A stretch of 64,000 nucleotides of DNA from Ornithomonoglobus_A sp045612845 (GTDB lineage: Bacteria > Bacillota > Clostridia > UBA1381). Shown piece by piece: positions 32,053 through 41,582 of this stretch; the stretch's first letter is position 1; every line of letters starts with the position of its first letter. The notes below the pieces were generated by a model. It did not search any database, was not told the DNA's origin, and saw only the letters and a list, made by a program, of their open reading frames with translations. The stretch lies in NCBI GenBank assembly GCA_045612845.1, contig JAZKZV010000003.1, forward strand, positions 62,001 through 126,000. The letters run 5' to 3'. The translations under genes were made by a program, and so were the position numbers.

Positions 32053-33396
32053 ATGAAAGAACAGTTTAAGATAGGTGTTAATTCTCAAATTATTACACCA
32101 CCATTAGGAACACTTTTATATGGTTATGTTGCACACAGACCTGCCACAAGTGTACATGATGATTTACGTGTAAATGCCATTGCCACAGAACAGGGCGACA
32201 AAAAAGGAATTATGATAAGTGCCGATATATGCACCATTCCCGAAAATGTTGTAGAAAAAATGCGTGAGGCAATTTCTGATAAAACAGGTGTTTTAAAGGA
32301 AAATATATCAATTTCTGCAACACACACTCACTCAGGCCCTGCAATCAAGAGCGCAGCCGGTTGGGGTTCTGCCAATGAAGAATACATAAACAACATACTT
32401 ATTCCGCAATCGGTTGAGGCTTCAAGATTAGCCCTTGCTGATATGAGGGCTGCTGTTATGGGTATTGGTACAACCGAGAGTGAAGTTGGTGTTAACCGAC
32501 GTGAGCTTGATGAGAACGGAAATGTTCTTCTTGGACAAAATCCATACGGTGTATTCGATAAAACTATGACCGTTTTAGCGTTTAAAGGCTTAGATGGCAA
32601 ACCTATTGTAAACCTTATTCACTATGGTTGCCACGGCACTGCCGCAGGCAGATCCACCGCTATCACACGCGACTGGGCGGGATATATGGTAGACAGAATG
32701 GAAAAGGAAACAGGTGCTATCACCGTTTACTTTAATGGTGCAGAGGGTGATGCAGGTCCAAGACTTTCTAACTACAGAACTGTCGGCGATGATGATTATA
32801 ACGTCGAAAACGAACTCATTGACGAGGAAATGTCGTATATGGAAGAAATCGGCATGGTATCTGCAATAGATGCAATGAAGGCATACCGCAAAATAAAGGA
32901 TTATCGTGAAGTTGCATTTGATATGATAAAAGGCCCTGTTGTTTTACCATACAAAACTCCACCAACACTTGAGGAGGCAAAAGCAAGATTTGAGGAGCTT
33001 GATAAATTAAACAAGCGCGTAGGTGTGCAGCTAAGAGATTATGCAACACTAAAAGAAACAATAAGAATGCACGAAAATAACGAGGAATTTGAAACTCATA
33101 TGCAAATAAACCAGATTATGTTTGTATTCAACAGTGTTGTGTTTGTACCATTCCCGTTTGAAATGTTCTCAGAAATACCGCTAAGATTAAAGCAACACAG
33201 TCCGTTTGAGCATACACTATGCACATGTAACACTAATGGCGCAAACTATTATCTCCCCACTCACGACCAGCTATCCCGTGGCGGTTATGAGATCGAAATA
33301 TTCTTGTATGCAAACGTGAATAAGCTTATGAATAACACAGATGACACAATTATAACAGAAAACCTCAAGCTTATTAAAAACCACATGAACAAATAA
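32053..33396 (+). CDS. Neutral-ceramidase-like N-terminal-domain protein, copy 1
   Basis: 447 residues, no signal peptide. The opening KIGVNSQIITPPLGT, THTHSGP and LIHYGCHGTA are the metal-binding motifs of the neutral/alkaline ceramidase N-terminal domain, a zinc-amidase fold. The C-terminal immunoglobulin-like domain of true ceramidases (about 650-750 residues) is missing. In Pseudomonas ceramidase the nucleophile lies in a GDVSPN-like motif; here that place reads FNGAEGDAGPRLSN, with glycine instead of serine. So the metal site is kept, but ceramidase chemistry is doubtful; a different amide, ester or glycan substrate is possible. A near-identical gene follows 18 bases later. Confidence 0.85.
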   Translation: MKEQFKIGVNSQIITPPLGTLLYGYVAHRPATSVHDDLRVNAIATEQGDKKGIMISADICTIPENVVEKMREAISDKTGVLKENISISATHTHSGPAIKSAAGWGSANEEYINNILIPQSVEASRLALADMRAAVMGIGTTESEVGVNRRELDENGNVLLGQNPYGVFDKTMTVLAFKGLDGKPIVNLIHYGCHGTAAGRSTAITRDWAGYMVDRMEKETGAITVYFNGAEGDAGPRLSNYRTVGDDDYNVENELIDEEMSYMEEIGMVSAIDAMKAYRKIKDYREVAFDMIKGPVVLPYKTPPTLEEAKARFEELDKLNKRVGVQLRDYATLKETIRMHENNEEFETHMQINQIMFVFNSVVFVPFPFEMFSEIPLRLKQHSPFEHTLCTCNTNGANYYLPTHDQLSRGGYEIEIFLYANVNKLMNNTDDTIITENLKLIKNHMNK

Positions 33397-33414
33397 ATCC
33401 TTCGAGGAGTAATT

Positions 33415-34767
33415 ATGAATAACCAATTTAAAATAGGTGTAAATTCTCAGATTATTACACCACCATTGGGAACACATTTATTTGGCTATGTTGCAAAAAG
33501 ACCTGCAACAAGTGTACATGACGATTTACGGGTCAGCGCCATTGCTATAGAACAGGCCGACCTTCGTGCTATTATAATAAGTGCAGACTTAGTTAGTGTA
33601 GACCTTAAAATAGTGAACACGATAAGGGAAAGCGTTCTTAATGCAACCGGCATTCCCAAAGAGAATATTTCAATGTTTACCACACATACCCACTCAGGTC
33701 CGGCACCAGGCGATTTTGGCGCATGGGGTAGTGCTAATAAGGAATATATAGACGATATATTGATACCAAAAACAATAGAAGCTGCAATAAGCGCGGCATC
33801 AGATATGAAAGAGGCACTTATTGGTATAGGCACAACCGATAGCGAAGTAGGCGTTAACAGACGTGAGATAACCGAGGACGGAAGTATTATTCTTGGACAA
33901 AATCCATTTGGTGTTTTTGATAAAACCATGACTGTTATTGCGTTTAAAGGTCTTGATGGTAAGCCTGTTGCAAACCTTATCCATTACACTTGCCACGGTA
34001 CTGCTTCGGGCAGAGCGCTTGCTATATCACGCGACTGGCCCGGACAGATGGTAGACAGACTGGAAAAGGAAACAGGTGCTATTACACTTTTCTTTAATGG
34101 TGCTATAGGTGATGCAGGCCCAAGATTATCTAACAACAGAACTGTTGGTGATGATGATTACAACGTCGAAAATGAACTGCCTGATGAGGATTTATCATAT
34201 CTCGAGGAAATCAGTTCGTTAGCGGCAATAGATGCAATGCGTGCTTATCGCAGCATTAAGGACTATCACGAGGTTTCGTTTGATATGATAAAGGGTACAG
34301 TTCATTTACCATACAAAACTCCCCCATCACTCGAAGAAGCAAAGGAGCAATACAACAATCTTCACCTGAATGTAAACTGGCATGCAGGAGTACAGTCGTT
34401 GAAGGTTAAAAAAATCGAAGAAATAATAAGAATGTACGAAAATAACGAAGAGTTTGAAACAGAAACCAAATTTGACCAGACTCTGTTTGTGTTTAATTCG
34501 GTAGTATTTGTGCCATTCCCATTTGAAATGTTCTCAGAAATTGCCCTGAGAATAAAACAGCACAGTCCTTTTGAACATACACTTTCTGTAAGCAATGCAA
34601 ACTTCTGTTATTCATATCTTCCAACGCATGACCAGCTTTCGCGAGGCGGGTATGAGGTAGATTCATTCTTTAATTTTGGCGGCAAGCCATACAGTGTAGT
34701 AGATAATACCGACGATATAATTGTGGCAGAAAATTTAAGAATCATAAAAGAACATATCAAAAAGTAA
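33415..34767 (+). CDS. Neutral-ceramidase-like N-terminal-domain protein, copy 2
   Basis: 450 residues, clearly a tandem duplicate of the preceding gene: the first 25 residues are almost identical, and blocks such as LGQNPFGVFDKTMTV, DAGPRLSN, DDDYNVENEL and FPFEMFSEI recur. THTHSGP and LIHYTCHGTA keep the histidines. FNGAIGDAGPRLSN again lacks the serine. The C-terminal end (VDSFFNFGGKPYSVVDNTDD) differs most from copy 1, which would suit different partners or substrates. It starts behind GAGGAG, 18 bases after copy 1, and ends at a strong terminator. Confidence 0.85.
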   Translation: MNNQFKIGVNSQIITPPLGTHLFGYVAKRPATSVHDDLRVSAIAIEQADLRAIIISADLVSVDLKIVNTIRESVLNATGIPKENISMFTTHTHSGPAPGDFGAWGSANKEYIDDILIPKTIEAAISAASDMKEALIGIGTTDSEVGVNRREITEDGSIILGQNPFGVFDKTMTVIAFKGLDGKPVANLIHYTCHGTASGRALAISRDWPGQMVDRLEKETGAITLFFNGAIGDAGPRLSNNRTVGDDDYNVENELPDEDLSYLEEISSLAAIDAMRAYRSIKDYHEVSFDMIKGTVHLPYKTPPSLEEAKEQYNNLHLNVNWHAGVQSLKVKKIEEIIRMYENNEEFETETKFDQTLFVFNSVVFVPFPFEMFSEIALRIKQHSPFEHTLSVSNANFCYSYLPTHDQLSRGGYEVDSFFNFGGKPYSVVDNTDDIIVAENLRIIKEHIKK

Positions 34768-34772
34768 ACACA

Positions 34773-34811
34773 AAAGTGGGTGTTGCATTCAACGCAACAC
34801 CCACTTTTTTG
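34773..34811 (+). terminator. Terminator of the ceramidase-like pair
   Basis: AAAGTGGGTGTTGC and GCAACACCCACTTT form a 14-bp stem followed by a T run. Convergent with the class A PBP gene. Confidence 0.93.
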
Positions 34812-34882
34812 TTTTTAAAGAAACATATTATATTGATGTTTTAGAGTTATTGACTGATCTGCGCTAACTGCAACAACCCTTT

Positions 34883-37435
34883 TTATTCCATACTACCCGA
34901 TGGTATTTCTCCCTCTTGTGCAGGGGGCGGCTCAACAGGAGCCGGTGGCACTTCGTTTGTGCCTGTATTTGTATTAGTGTTTGTGTTTTCACTTACTGAC
35001 GGAGTTTGTGTAGGTCTTGGTGTTGCATTCGGCTTTGGTGTTTCCTCACCGTTGTTTTCTTCTTCTCTTTCGGGGTCAGCACTCGCCACAGGTGTTGCTG
35101 ACGGTGATGGAGATGGAGATGCATTTATACCAAATCTATCACTTGCATTTCCGTAATGTGTCTTACATGTTGCCTTAGGCTCTGTTCCCTTTACAAAGTA
35201 CGCCACGGTTGACGGGCACGTATCCTTTGGAATTTTACCCGATATTTTACACGTTTCCACTTCTACAATATTGTTTGGTCTTGGTATTCTTACATTCGAA
35301 TTAAGCGTTTCGTGAACTCTGCTCATAACTGCACGCCACGCGGTAACTGCCGGATTACCCGATACCTTAAGCGGTGCCGGCTGGTCATAACCAAACCATA
35401 CTGCACCAACATAATACGGTGTGTAACCTACAAACCATTTATCGAAGTTATCATCAGTTGTACCCGTCTTACCATATGTGGGTATATTCATACCGAGTCT
35501 TGCAGCTGTACCTGTAGAACCCTGATAACCACCCTCAACAACACTCTTTAGCATATCCGATACAATGTATGCAGATGCGGCACTTATTGCCTGAGATGTT
35601 TCGGGATTTTCGTTACTTAATATAATGTTTCCTGATGCATCCTCTACACGTGTATATGTGTATGGCGCTATATACTTACCACTGTTTACAAAAGTACAAT
35701 ATGCTGCCGCCATATCTCTTGGACTTACACCCTCGTTAAGACCGCCGAGAGACAGTGCCGCAAAGTTACGGTCTTTCTCGGTAAGCGGAATACGGAATCC
35801 GTTATTGAGATAACTGTATGAGCTTGTAAGACCAATCTTCTCAAGAACCTTTGCTGCCGGAATATTAGCAGAAATTGATACTGCCTCTTTTATTGTCATT
35901 TCGCCCTTGTAACCCTTGTATGAGTTTTTAGGCTTCCACTTATCTGAACCAAGTTCAATTTCTTCGTCTACTATTACCTCTGTTTCGGTGATTTTACCTC
36001 TGTCAAGCGCAGGTGCATATACCGAAAGCGGCTTTATTGATGAACCGGGCTGACGTTTTGACTGTGTCGCTCTGTTCCAGCCTCTTATATCCGTCTTTTC
36101 TCCAAGACCTCCCACAAGCGCCTTAATTTGACCTGTGTATGGGTCCATCACTACCATTCCTGCCTGTGCAAGATTATATAGCTCTGTGCCTGCAGACAGT
36201 CCTAAATTCGACTTATCTGCAAATATACTTTCCATAATCTCCTGCATTCTTACATCAACGGTAGCATACACCTTTAAACCGCCATTATATACCTGCTTTG
36301 TTGCAAATTCATAGGAGTATCCCTTCTGGTTTTGCAAATCACGTATAACATCAGATACAACCTGATCGCTAAAATATGAGCTAACATCTGCTCTGTTACG
36401 TCTGTAGGTGTTATCAATCTCAAGTGGTGTTCTTTTTGCCTCGTTATATTCTATGCTCGTTATTTTACCAAGCTCATACATCTTATCAAGAACAATATTT
36501 CTCTTTTCTATATGGCTCTCGGGGTTTGCAATAGGGTCATACAACGACGGATACTGAGTTATACCCGCTATAGATGCCGCCTCTGCTAATGTAAGTGCAT
36601 TTGCAGATTTGTTAAAATAGGTATTTGCCGCCGCCTCAACGCCCATACAGTTATTGGCAAAATATACAATGTTAAGGTACATTGTTAAAATCTCGTCCTT
36701 GGTAAGTTCCTGTTCGAGTGCAACTGCCCTGAACATTTCCTTTACCTTTCGGCTGACCTTGTTTTCGTTCTCGCTTGTTATATTCTTAATAACCTGCTGA
36801 GTTATGGTTGAACCACCATAGTCAGACTCGCCTATACCGATTTTGGCGAGTATCCACTTTGCAGTAGCACCGAATGTTCTCTTCAGGTCAACTCCGCCAT
36901 GTTTGTAAAAACGTTCATCTTCTATAGACACCATTGCGTCCTTCATTACCTGCGGTATCTGAGAAGAATCAACCCATATACGTGTTGCCTCAGATTGAAT
37001 TTGCTCATATTCGTGAGTTACACCCAATGAGTCCTCATAATATACAAACGATGCATAGTTAAGAGCAAGATTTTTAATATTCATATCCTTAATCTCACGC
37101 TTTACTGCGGCATACATTCCAATAGACATTCCTATGCCAACAATAAATATAACGAGAATAATTATAATAAATATACCCCTTACTCTTTTACGTCTGCGCA
37201 GCTTTTCCTCAGATATTCTGCTCTTTTTAGACCTACGCTTTTTGTTGGTTGAGGGCGCTGGTCTTGTTGTTCTTTGAGTTGTTTCTTTTTTATGTGTTTT
37301 TGATGCATTTCGCTCTTCTTCCAATCGTCTTCTGCGCGAATATGCACTCTCAGAATTTCTGGACGTTCTTCTGTCATACTCGTCCCAGTCAAAATAATCA
37401 TCACGGTTAGAATCTCTTCCGCGTCTGTTAGCCAT
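34883..37435 (-). CDS. Class A penicillin-binding protein (glycosyltransferase/transpeptidase)
   Basis: 850 residues, PBP1a type. A basic, charged cytoplasmic tail of about 90 residues (RRGRDSNRDDYF, KKRRSKKSR) precedes one membrane helix (IFIIIILVIFIVGIGMSIGM). The GT51 domain has EDERFYKHGGVD and GGSTITQQVIKN; the transpeptidase has the SxxK nucleophile Ser465 in PGSSIKP, SxN in SISANIP and YGKTGTTDD. The C-terminal part is a Pro/Thr/Glu-rich tail (TPKPNATPRPTQ, PPAPVEPPPAQE) after a CKISGKIPKDTC pair. Polymerises and cross-links glycan at the membrane. AAGGAGG precedes the start. Confidence 0.95.
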   Translation of the reverse strand: MANRRGRDSNRDDYFDWDEYDRRTSRNSESAYSRRRRLEEERNASKTHKKETTQRTTRPAPSTNKKRRSKKSRISEEKLRRRKRVRGIFIIIILVIFIVGIGMSIGMYAAVKREIKDMNIKNLALNYASFVYYEDSLGVTHEYEQIQSEATRIWVDSSQIPQVMKDAMVSIEDERFYKHGGVDLKRTFGATAKWILAKIGIGESDYGGSTITQQVIKNITSENENKVSRKVKEMFRAVALEQELTKDEILTMYLNIVYFANNCMGVEAAANTYFNKSANALTLAEAASIAGITQYPSLYDPIANPESHIEKRNIVLDKMYELGKITSIEYNEAKRTPLEIDNTYRRNRADVSSYFSDQVVSDVIRDLQNQKGYSYEFATKQVYNGGLKVYATVDVRMQEIMESIFADKSNLGLSAGTELYNLAQAGMVVMDPYTGQIKALVGGLGEKTDIRGWNRATQSKRQPGSSIKPLSVYAPALDRGKITETEVIVDEEIELGSDKWKPKNSYKGYKGEMTIKEAVSISANIPAAKVLEKIGLTSSYSYLNNGFRIPLTEKDRNFAALSLGGLNEGVSPRDMAAAYCTFVNSGKYIAPYTYTRVEDASGNIILSNENPETSQAISAASAYIVSDMLKSVVEGGYQGSTGTAARLGMNIPTYGKTGTTDDNFDKWFVGYTPYYVGAVWFGYDQPAPLKVSGNPAVTAWRAVMSRVHETLNSNVRIPRPNNIVEVETCKISGKIPKDTCPSTVAYFVKGTEPKATCKTHYGNASDRFGINASPSPSPSATPVASADPEREEENNGEETPKPNATPRPTQTPSVSENTNTNTNTGTNEVPPAPVEPPPAQEGEIPSGSME

Positions 37436-37513
37436 CTTTGTACCTCCTTATATTTTTTGTATATTAACTTGCTTTATAATCTTTTTAGTATGTGTAAAAA
37501 TATATACACAGTA

Positions 37514-37542
37514 ATTCTATCATAAGTTTTACACTTTTTCAA
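37514..37542 (-). promoter_or_regulatory. Promoter of the class A PBP gene
   Basis: Minus strand TTGAAA and TAGAAT, 17 bp apart, TGA before the -10. Confidence 0.65.
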
Positions 37543-37571
37543 GCCATTTTAACTATTTTTTACCAACAACA

Positions 37572-37600
37572 TTGACAATATCCCGATATAATGATAAAAT
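37572..37600 (+). promoter_or_regulatory. Promoter of the small membrane protein-dusB pair
   Basis: TTGACA and TAAAAT with 17 bp spacing and TGA before the -10. Confidence 0.68.
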
Positions 37601-37655
37601 TATCTAAACAGATATTAAAAATCATTGTAATAGTTTTAAGAAAGGCGGGTTTTAT

Positions 37656-37958
37656 ATGCAACACAAAATAGAGAAGCTTTTTTTATCACCAACAGGACTT
37701 TTAACATTCTCCCTGTTAAGCGGTGTGGGATATTTCGGGATGCTTTTACGTATTATAAGAAACTATTCACGCGGAGGAAGTAATTTTTTAGGGTTTTTGT
37801 TTGCACCTGCAATAATATGCGGCGCGGCACTTGTATTGATAAAAATAATAAAATCCAATATAGAGCGCGAAGATCATGAGAAGAATTCAATTCTCTTCTT
37901 CCTACACACACTTGTAATTATTATCGGCGCAGTCTTTCTTATTGATATAATTTTATGA
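37656..37958 (+). CDS. Small membrane protein of unknown function
   Basis: 100 residues, not recognised. Three likely hydrophobic helices (GLLTFSLLSGVGYFGMLL, FLFAPAIICGAALVLI, ILFFLHTLVIIIGAVFLI) separated by short charged loops, with positive charges placed for a cytoplasmic middle loop. AGAAAGGCGGG precedes the start. Its stop overlaps the dusB ATG by four bases (ATGA), so it is coupled to dusB; the pairing may be only transcriptional. Confidence 0.75.
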   Translation: MQHKIEKLFLSPTGLLTFSLLSGVGYFGMLLRIIRNYSRGGSNFLGFLFAPAIICGAALVLIKIIKSNIEREDHEKNSILFFLHTLVIIIGAVFLIDIIL

Positions 37959-38917
37959 AAATAGGAAACATAGAAGCAGGTAACGTCTTTTTAGCACCAA
38001 TGGCTGGCATAACAGACCTTACGTTCAGGACTATATGCAAGCAATACGGTGCCTCGGTAATGTATACAGAAATGGTGAGTGCCAAGGGACTTTACTATAA
38101 CGACAAAAAAACACATGAGCTAATGCACATAGAAGATATACACAAACCATGTGCAATACAGATTTTTGGCTCTGACCCTGATATTATGGCACAGATTGCG
38201 CCTAAGGTGGAACAGGAAAACTGCGATTTTATAGATATAAATATGGGTTGTCCCATGCCAAAGATTGTAAATAACGGCGACGGAAGTGCGCTTATGAAAA
38301 ACCCCGAACTTGTCGGGAAAATTGTAAAAGCGGTATCGTCTGCAGCAACTATCCCCGTAACAGTAAAAATCCGAAAGGGTTGGGACGAGACAAGCGTAAA
38401 CGCGGTAGAAGTTGCAAAAGCAGCCGAGGAAAACGGAGCAGCGGCAATTACCGTGCATGGCAGAACAAGAATGCAGTTTTACAGCGGCGAGGCTGATTGG
38501 GATATAATAGCCAAGGTCAAAGAGGCAATAAATATACCCGTTATCGGGAATGGTGATATAACAAGTGCCGATGATGCACAAAAAATGCTCCGACATACTA
38601 ACTGTGATGCCTTTATGGTGGGCAGAGGCGCACAGGGAAATCCATTTATTTTTAAACAAATAAATGAGTTCTTAGAATATGGCGAGGTCATTACTCACCC
38701 CACCCCAAAGGAGCGTGTGGAATTAGCTCTTATGCACGCAAAAATGCTTGTTAAGGACAAGGGTGAGAGACGCGGCATAACCGAATCGCGTAAACATATG
38801 GCATGGTATATAAAGGGCTTGCCCAATGCGACTAAGCTCAAAACCGAAATATTTAAAACTACAGATTTTGCAACATTTGAAAAGCTTTTCGACGAATATA
38901 TAAAAAAAGCTTTTTAA
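37955..38917 (+). CDS. dusB: tRNA-dihydrouridine synthase
   Basis: FMN-dependent reduction of uridines in tRNA D loops. 320 residues: the FMN-binding barrel start LAPMAGITDLTFR, YTEMVSAKGLYY, QIFGSDPDIM, the catalytic cysteine in INMGCPMPKIV, KIRKGWDE, VHGRTRMQFYSG and the phosphate-binding VIGNGDI and MVGRGAQGNP. Length and the KHMAWYIKGLP segment fit the DusB group of Bacillota. The stop is followed by the guaB promoter. Confidence 0.93.
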   Translation: MKIGNIEAGNVFLAPMAGITDLTFRTICKQYGASVMYTEMVSAKGLYYNDKKTHELMHIEDIHKPCAIQIFGSDPDIMAQIAPKVEQENCDFIDINMGCPMPKIVNNGDGSALMKNPELVGKIVKAVSSAATIPVTVKIRKGWDETSVNAVEVAKAAEENGAAAITVHGRTRMQFYSGEADWDIIAKVKEAINIPVIGNGDITSADDAQKMLRHTNCDAFMVGRGAQGNPFIFKQINEFLEYGEVITHPTPKERVELALMHAKMLVKDKGERRGITESRKHMAWYIKGLPNATKLKTEIFKTTDFATFEKLFDEYIKKAF

Positions 38918-38943
38918 ATTAACAAAAAAATCAAAAAAAAGAC

Positions 38944-38972
38944 TTGAAAAAAGATAAAAAATCTGTTAAAAT
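38944..38972 (+). promoter_or_regulatory. guaB promoter
   Basis: TTGAAA and TAAAAT with 17 bp spacing; about 65-base leader without a recognisable purine or guanidine riboswitch. Confidence 0.62.
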
Positions 38973-39044
38973 AGAAGAAATATATATTTTTTGTAGAATA
39001 GATGTTATTTAGTATTATGTGGCAATAAGAAGGAGGATATATTT

Positions 39045-40502
39045 ATGGCTGATAAATTCGCAAAAGAAGGACTTACATTTGATGACGTGTTATTGGTGCC
39101 TCAGGCATCTGACTTTACTCCTAACGAAGTAAATCTTACAACAAATCTTACAAAAACACTAAAGCTTAATATCCCGTTTATGAGTTCAGCAATGGATACT
39201 GTTACCGAATCGGCAATGGCAATAGCAATGGCAAGAGAGGGTGGTATTGGTATAATCCACAAGAATATGACTATTGCAGAGCAAGCTGCAGAAATAGACA
39301 GAGTAAAGAGAAGTGAAAACGGTGTAATTGCCAATCCTTTCTCCCTAAGTGCCGAGCATACACTAAAAGACGCAGACGATTTAATGGGACGTTACAAAAT
39401 CTCAGGTGTGCCTATATGCGATGAAAACAACATTCTTATAGGAATAATAACAAACAGAGATTTACGTTTCGAAACTGATTATACAAAGAAAATAAAAGAG
39501 GTTATGACAAGTGAAAATCTTGTTACCGCACCCGAGGGTACAACTCTTGAACAGGCACAAAAGATTTTATCTGTGCACAAAATAGAAAAACTTCCTATCG
39601 TTGATGATACAATGCATCTTAAAGGTCTTATAACAATAAAGGATATAGAAAAGGCTATTGTATACCCTAATTCAGCAAGAGATGAGGCAGGCAGACTGCT
39701 TGTTGGTGCTGCAATCGGTGTAACTGCCGATGCCATTGACCGAGTACGTGCTGTTGTTGAGGCAGGTGCTGACGTTCTTGCTCTTGACAGTGCGCATGGT
39801 CATTCAAAGAATATTATAGAAAAGGTTAAAGAAATTAAGAAAGCATTCCCTAATATTCCTATTATAGCAGGAAACATCGCAACTGCAGAGGCTGCAGAAG
39901 CACTTATAAAAGCCGGTGCAGACTGCTTAAAGGTTGGAATAGGTCCTGGCTCAATCTGTACAACAAGAGTAGTTGCAGGAATTGGTGTTCCACAGATTAC
40001 AGCAATATATGACGTTGCAGAGGTTGCTAAAAAATATGATATACCCGTTATTGCAGATGGCGGTATAAAATATTCAGGCGACGTTGTTAAGGCCATTGCC
40101 GCAGGTGCAAGCGTTTGTATGATGGGCAGCTTGCTTGCGGGTTGTGATGAAAGTCCCGGCGACTTCGAAATTTATCAGGGCAGACGTTTTAAGGTTTACC
40201 GTGGTATGGGTTCACTTGCTGCAATGGAAAAGGGTTCAAAGGACAGATATTTCCAGACAGGCTCTAAGAAGCTTGTTCCTGAGGGTGTAGAAGGACGTGT
40301 TCCTTATAAGGGTCCATTATCCGATACAATATTCCAGATGATTGGCGGATTAAGAAGCGGTATGGGATATTGCGGAACAAAGACAATTCCTGAGCTTAAG
40401 AAGAACGGAAAGTTCATAAGAATAACAGGTGCAGGCTTAAAGGAAAGCCATCCACACGATATTTATATTACAAAGGAAGCACCAAATTACAGTACAAACT
40501 AA
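39045..40502 (+). CDS. guaB: IMP dehydrogenase
   Basis: Oxidises IMP to XMP, the committed step to GMP. 485 residues: catalytic barrel with an inserted pair of CBS domains (about 95-200, regulatory nucleotide binding). The active-site cysteine is Cys305 in GPGSICTTRV; IADGGIKYSGD, MMGSLLAG and the flap motif RGMGSLAAM are intact, and the C-terminal loop GGLRSGMGYCG is present. Start behind AAGGAGG. Monocistronic with its own promoter and terminator. Confidence 0.97.
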   Translation: MADKFAKEGLTFDDVLLVPQASDFTPNEVNLTTNLTKTLKLNIPFMSSAMDTVTESAMAIAMAREGGIGIIHKNMTIAEQAAEIDRVKRSENGVIANPFSLSAEHTLKDADDLMGRYKISGVPICDENNILIGIITNRDLRFETDYTKKIKEVMTSENLVTAPEGTTLEQAQKILSVHKIEKLPIVDDTMHLKGLITIKDIEKAIVYPNSARDEAGRLLVGAAIGVTADAIDRVRAVVEAGADVLALDSAHGHSKNIIEKVKEIKKAFPNIPIIAGNIATAEAAEALIKAGADCLKVGIGPGSICTTRVVAGIGVPQITAIYDVAEVAKKYDIPVIADGGIKYSGDVVKAIAAGASVCMMGSLLAGCDESPGDFEIYQGRRFKVYRGMGSLAAMEKGSKDRYFQTGSKKLVPEGVEGRVPYKGPLSDTIFQMIGGLRSGMGYCGTKTIPELKKNGKFIRITGAGLKESHPHDIYITKEAPNYSTN

Positions 40503-40503
40503 T

Positions 40504-40534
40504 AAAAGAGGCGACCTCACAGGTCGCCTCTTTT
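40504..40534. terminator. Bidirectional terminator between guaB and the oxidoreductase cluster
   Basis: AAAAGAGGCGACCT and AGGTCGCCTCTTTT form a 14-bp stem with a CAC loop. Confidence 0.92.
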
Positions 40535-40535
40535 G

Positions 40536-41558
40536 TTATAAAGTAATTTCTGATTTTGTTTTGGATGATTCATATATTGCAAGAATAATATCAACTGCTT
40601 TTCGCGCTTCTTTAGGTGTAATCATTGGCTCTCTGTCCTCTAACACCGCAAGTGCCATATCTTCAATTAAGTATATATGACCGTAATTGGTTTCGTTATA
40701 CTGACAGTTTAAGCCACCCATTGAGTTAGTAACATCAGGCATTTTAATACTCTTATCTTCTAAATCCCAAAGATAAAAACCTTTATCTCCAAAAGAAATA
40801 TTACCCTTTGTACCATGTACCGCAAAAATTGTATCAAATCCCTCATAAACTGAGGTTGTACCCTCAATAACGCCGATAGCTCCCGATTTGTATTTTACGG
40901 TTATAACTGCTGTATCCTCAACGTCAATATTTCGGGCGATTGTTTCGCATCTGGCATTAACACTCTCTATACCGCCCATCATCCAGTTAAGCATATCAAT
41001 TCCATGAACGCCCTGATTCATAAGTGCGCCGCCACCATCAAGCTCCCATGTACCGCGCCAGCCTGCCTGTGCATAATACTCATCATCTCTGCTGTATTTT
41101 AAATACGCATCCGCAAGTGTTACCTTACCAAGATAGCCTTTTTCGATTGCCTCTTTTGTTTTTATTGCCGCATCAAATGTTCTGCGCTGGAAAATACAAC
41201 CCATCTTAACATTATTTTCCTCACAGCATTTTATCATTTTATCTATTTTTTCTTTTGTAATATCAATAGGCTTTTCGCACAATACATTCACACCATAGCT
41301 TGCAACAAGGCACACGTGTTCACAGTGCATTCCGCTTGGTGTAAGAATAGAGCATACGTCTATATCTTCGTTTTTAAGCATATCCTCTATATCTGTATAG
41401 AACTTACAACCATACTCATCTGCAACTTTTTTGGCTTCTTCCTCAATAATATCGCACACCGCAACAAGTTCTGCATGCGGCGCATTTTTAATTCCGTCAA
41501 GATGGTTTGGCGATATTCTTCCGCAGCCTATAAGCGCAAATCTTGCTTTTTTATCCAT
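40536..41558 (-). CDS. Gfo/Idh/MocA family oxidoreductase (distal gene)
   Basis: 340 residues, NAD(P)-binding Rossmann start ALIGCGRISPNHLDG, then VAVCDIIEEEAKKVADEYG, the EKPIDI motif with the catalytic-type lysine at about residue 96, and the C-terminal sheet domain (LMNQGVHGIDMLNWMMGG, with the active-site histidine). Family members oxidise or epimerise sugars and cyclitols; which one is not readable. Last gene of the leftward three-gene unit; the middle gene ends 24 bases before its start. Confidence 0.9.
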   Translation of the reverse strand: MDKKARFALIGCGRISPNHLDGIKNAPHAELVAVCDIIEEEAKKVADEYGCKFYTDIEDMLKNEDIDVCSILTPSGMHCEHVCLVASYGVNVLCEKPIDITKEKIDKMIKCCEENNVKMGCIFQRRTFDAAIKTKEAIEKGYLGKVTLADAYLKYSRDDEYYAQAGWRGTWELDGGGALMNQGVHGIDMLNWMMGGIESVNARCETIARNIDVEDTAVITVKYKSGAIGVIEGTTSVYEGFDTIFAVHGTKGNISFGDKGFYLWDLEDKSIKMPDVTNSMGGLNCQYNETNYGHIYLIEDMALAVLEDREPMITPKEARKAVDIILAIYESSKTKSEITL

Positions 41559-41582
41559 TTTGCTATCCTTTCCTGTAACGTA

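Noticed and set aside
38120..38659. Open frame antisense to dusB
   Set aside because: It is a shadow of a fully supported gene; Cys/Tyr/His-rich and without start signal.
38973..39044. Purine or guanine riboswitch before guaB
   Set aside because: The leader is about 65 bases, A/T-rich and lacks the conserved TATA/three-way-junction pattern.
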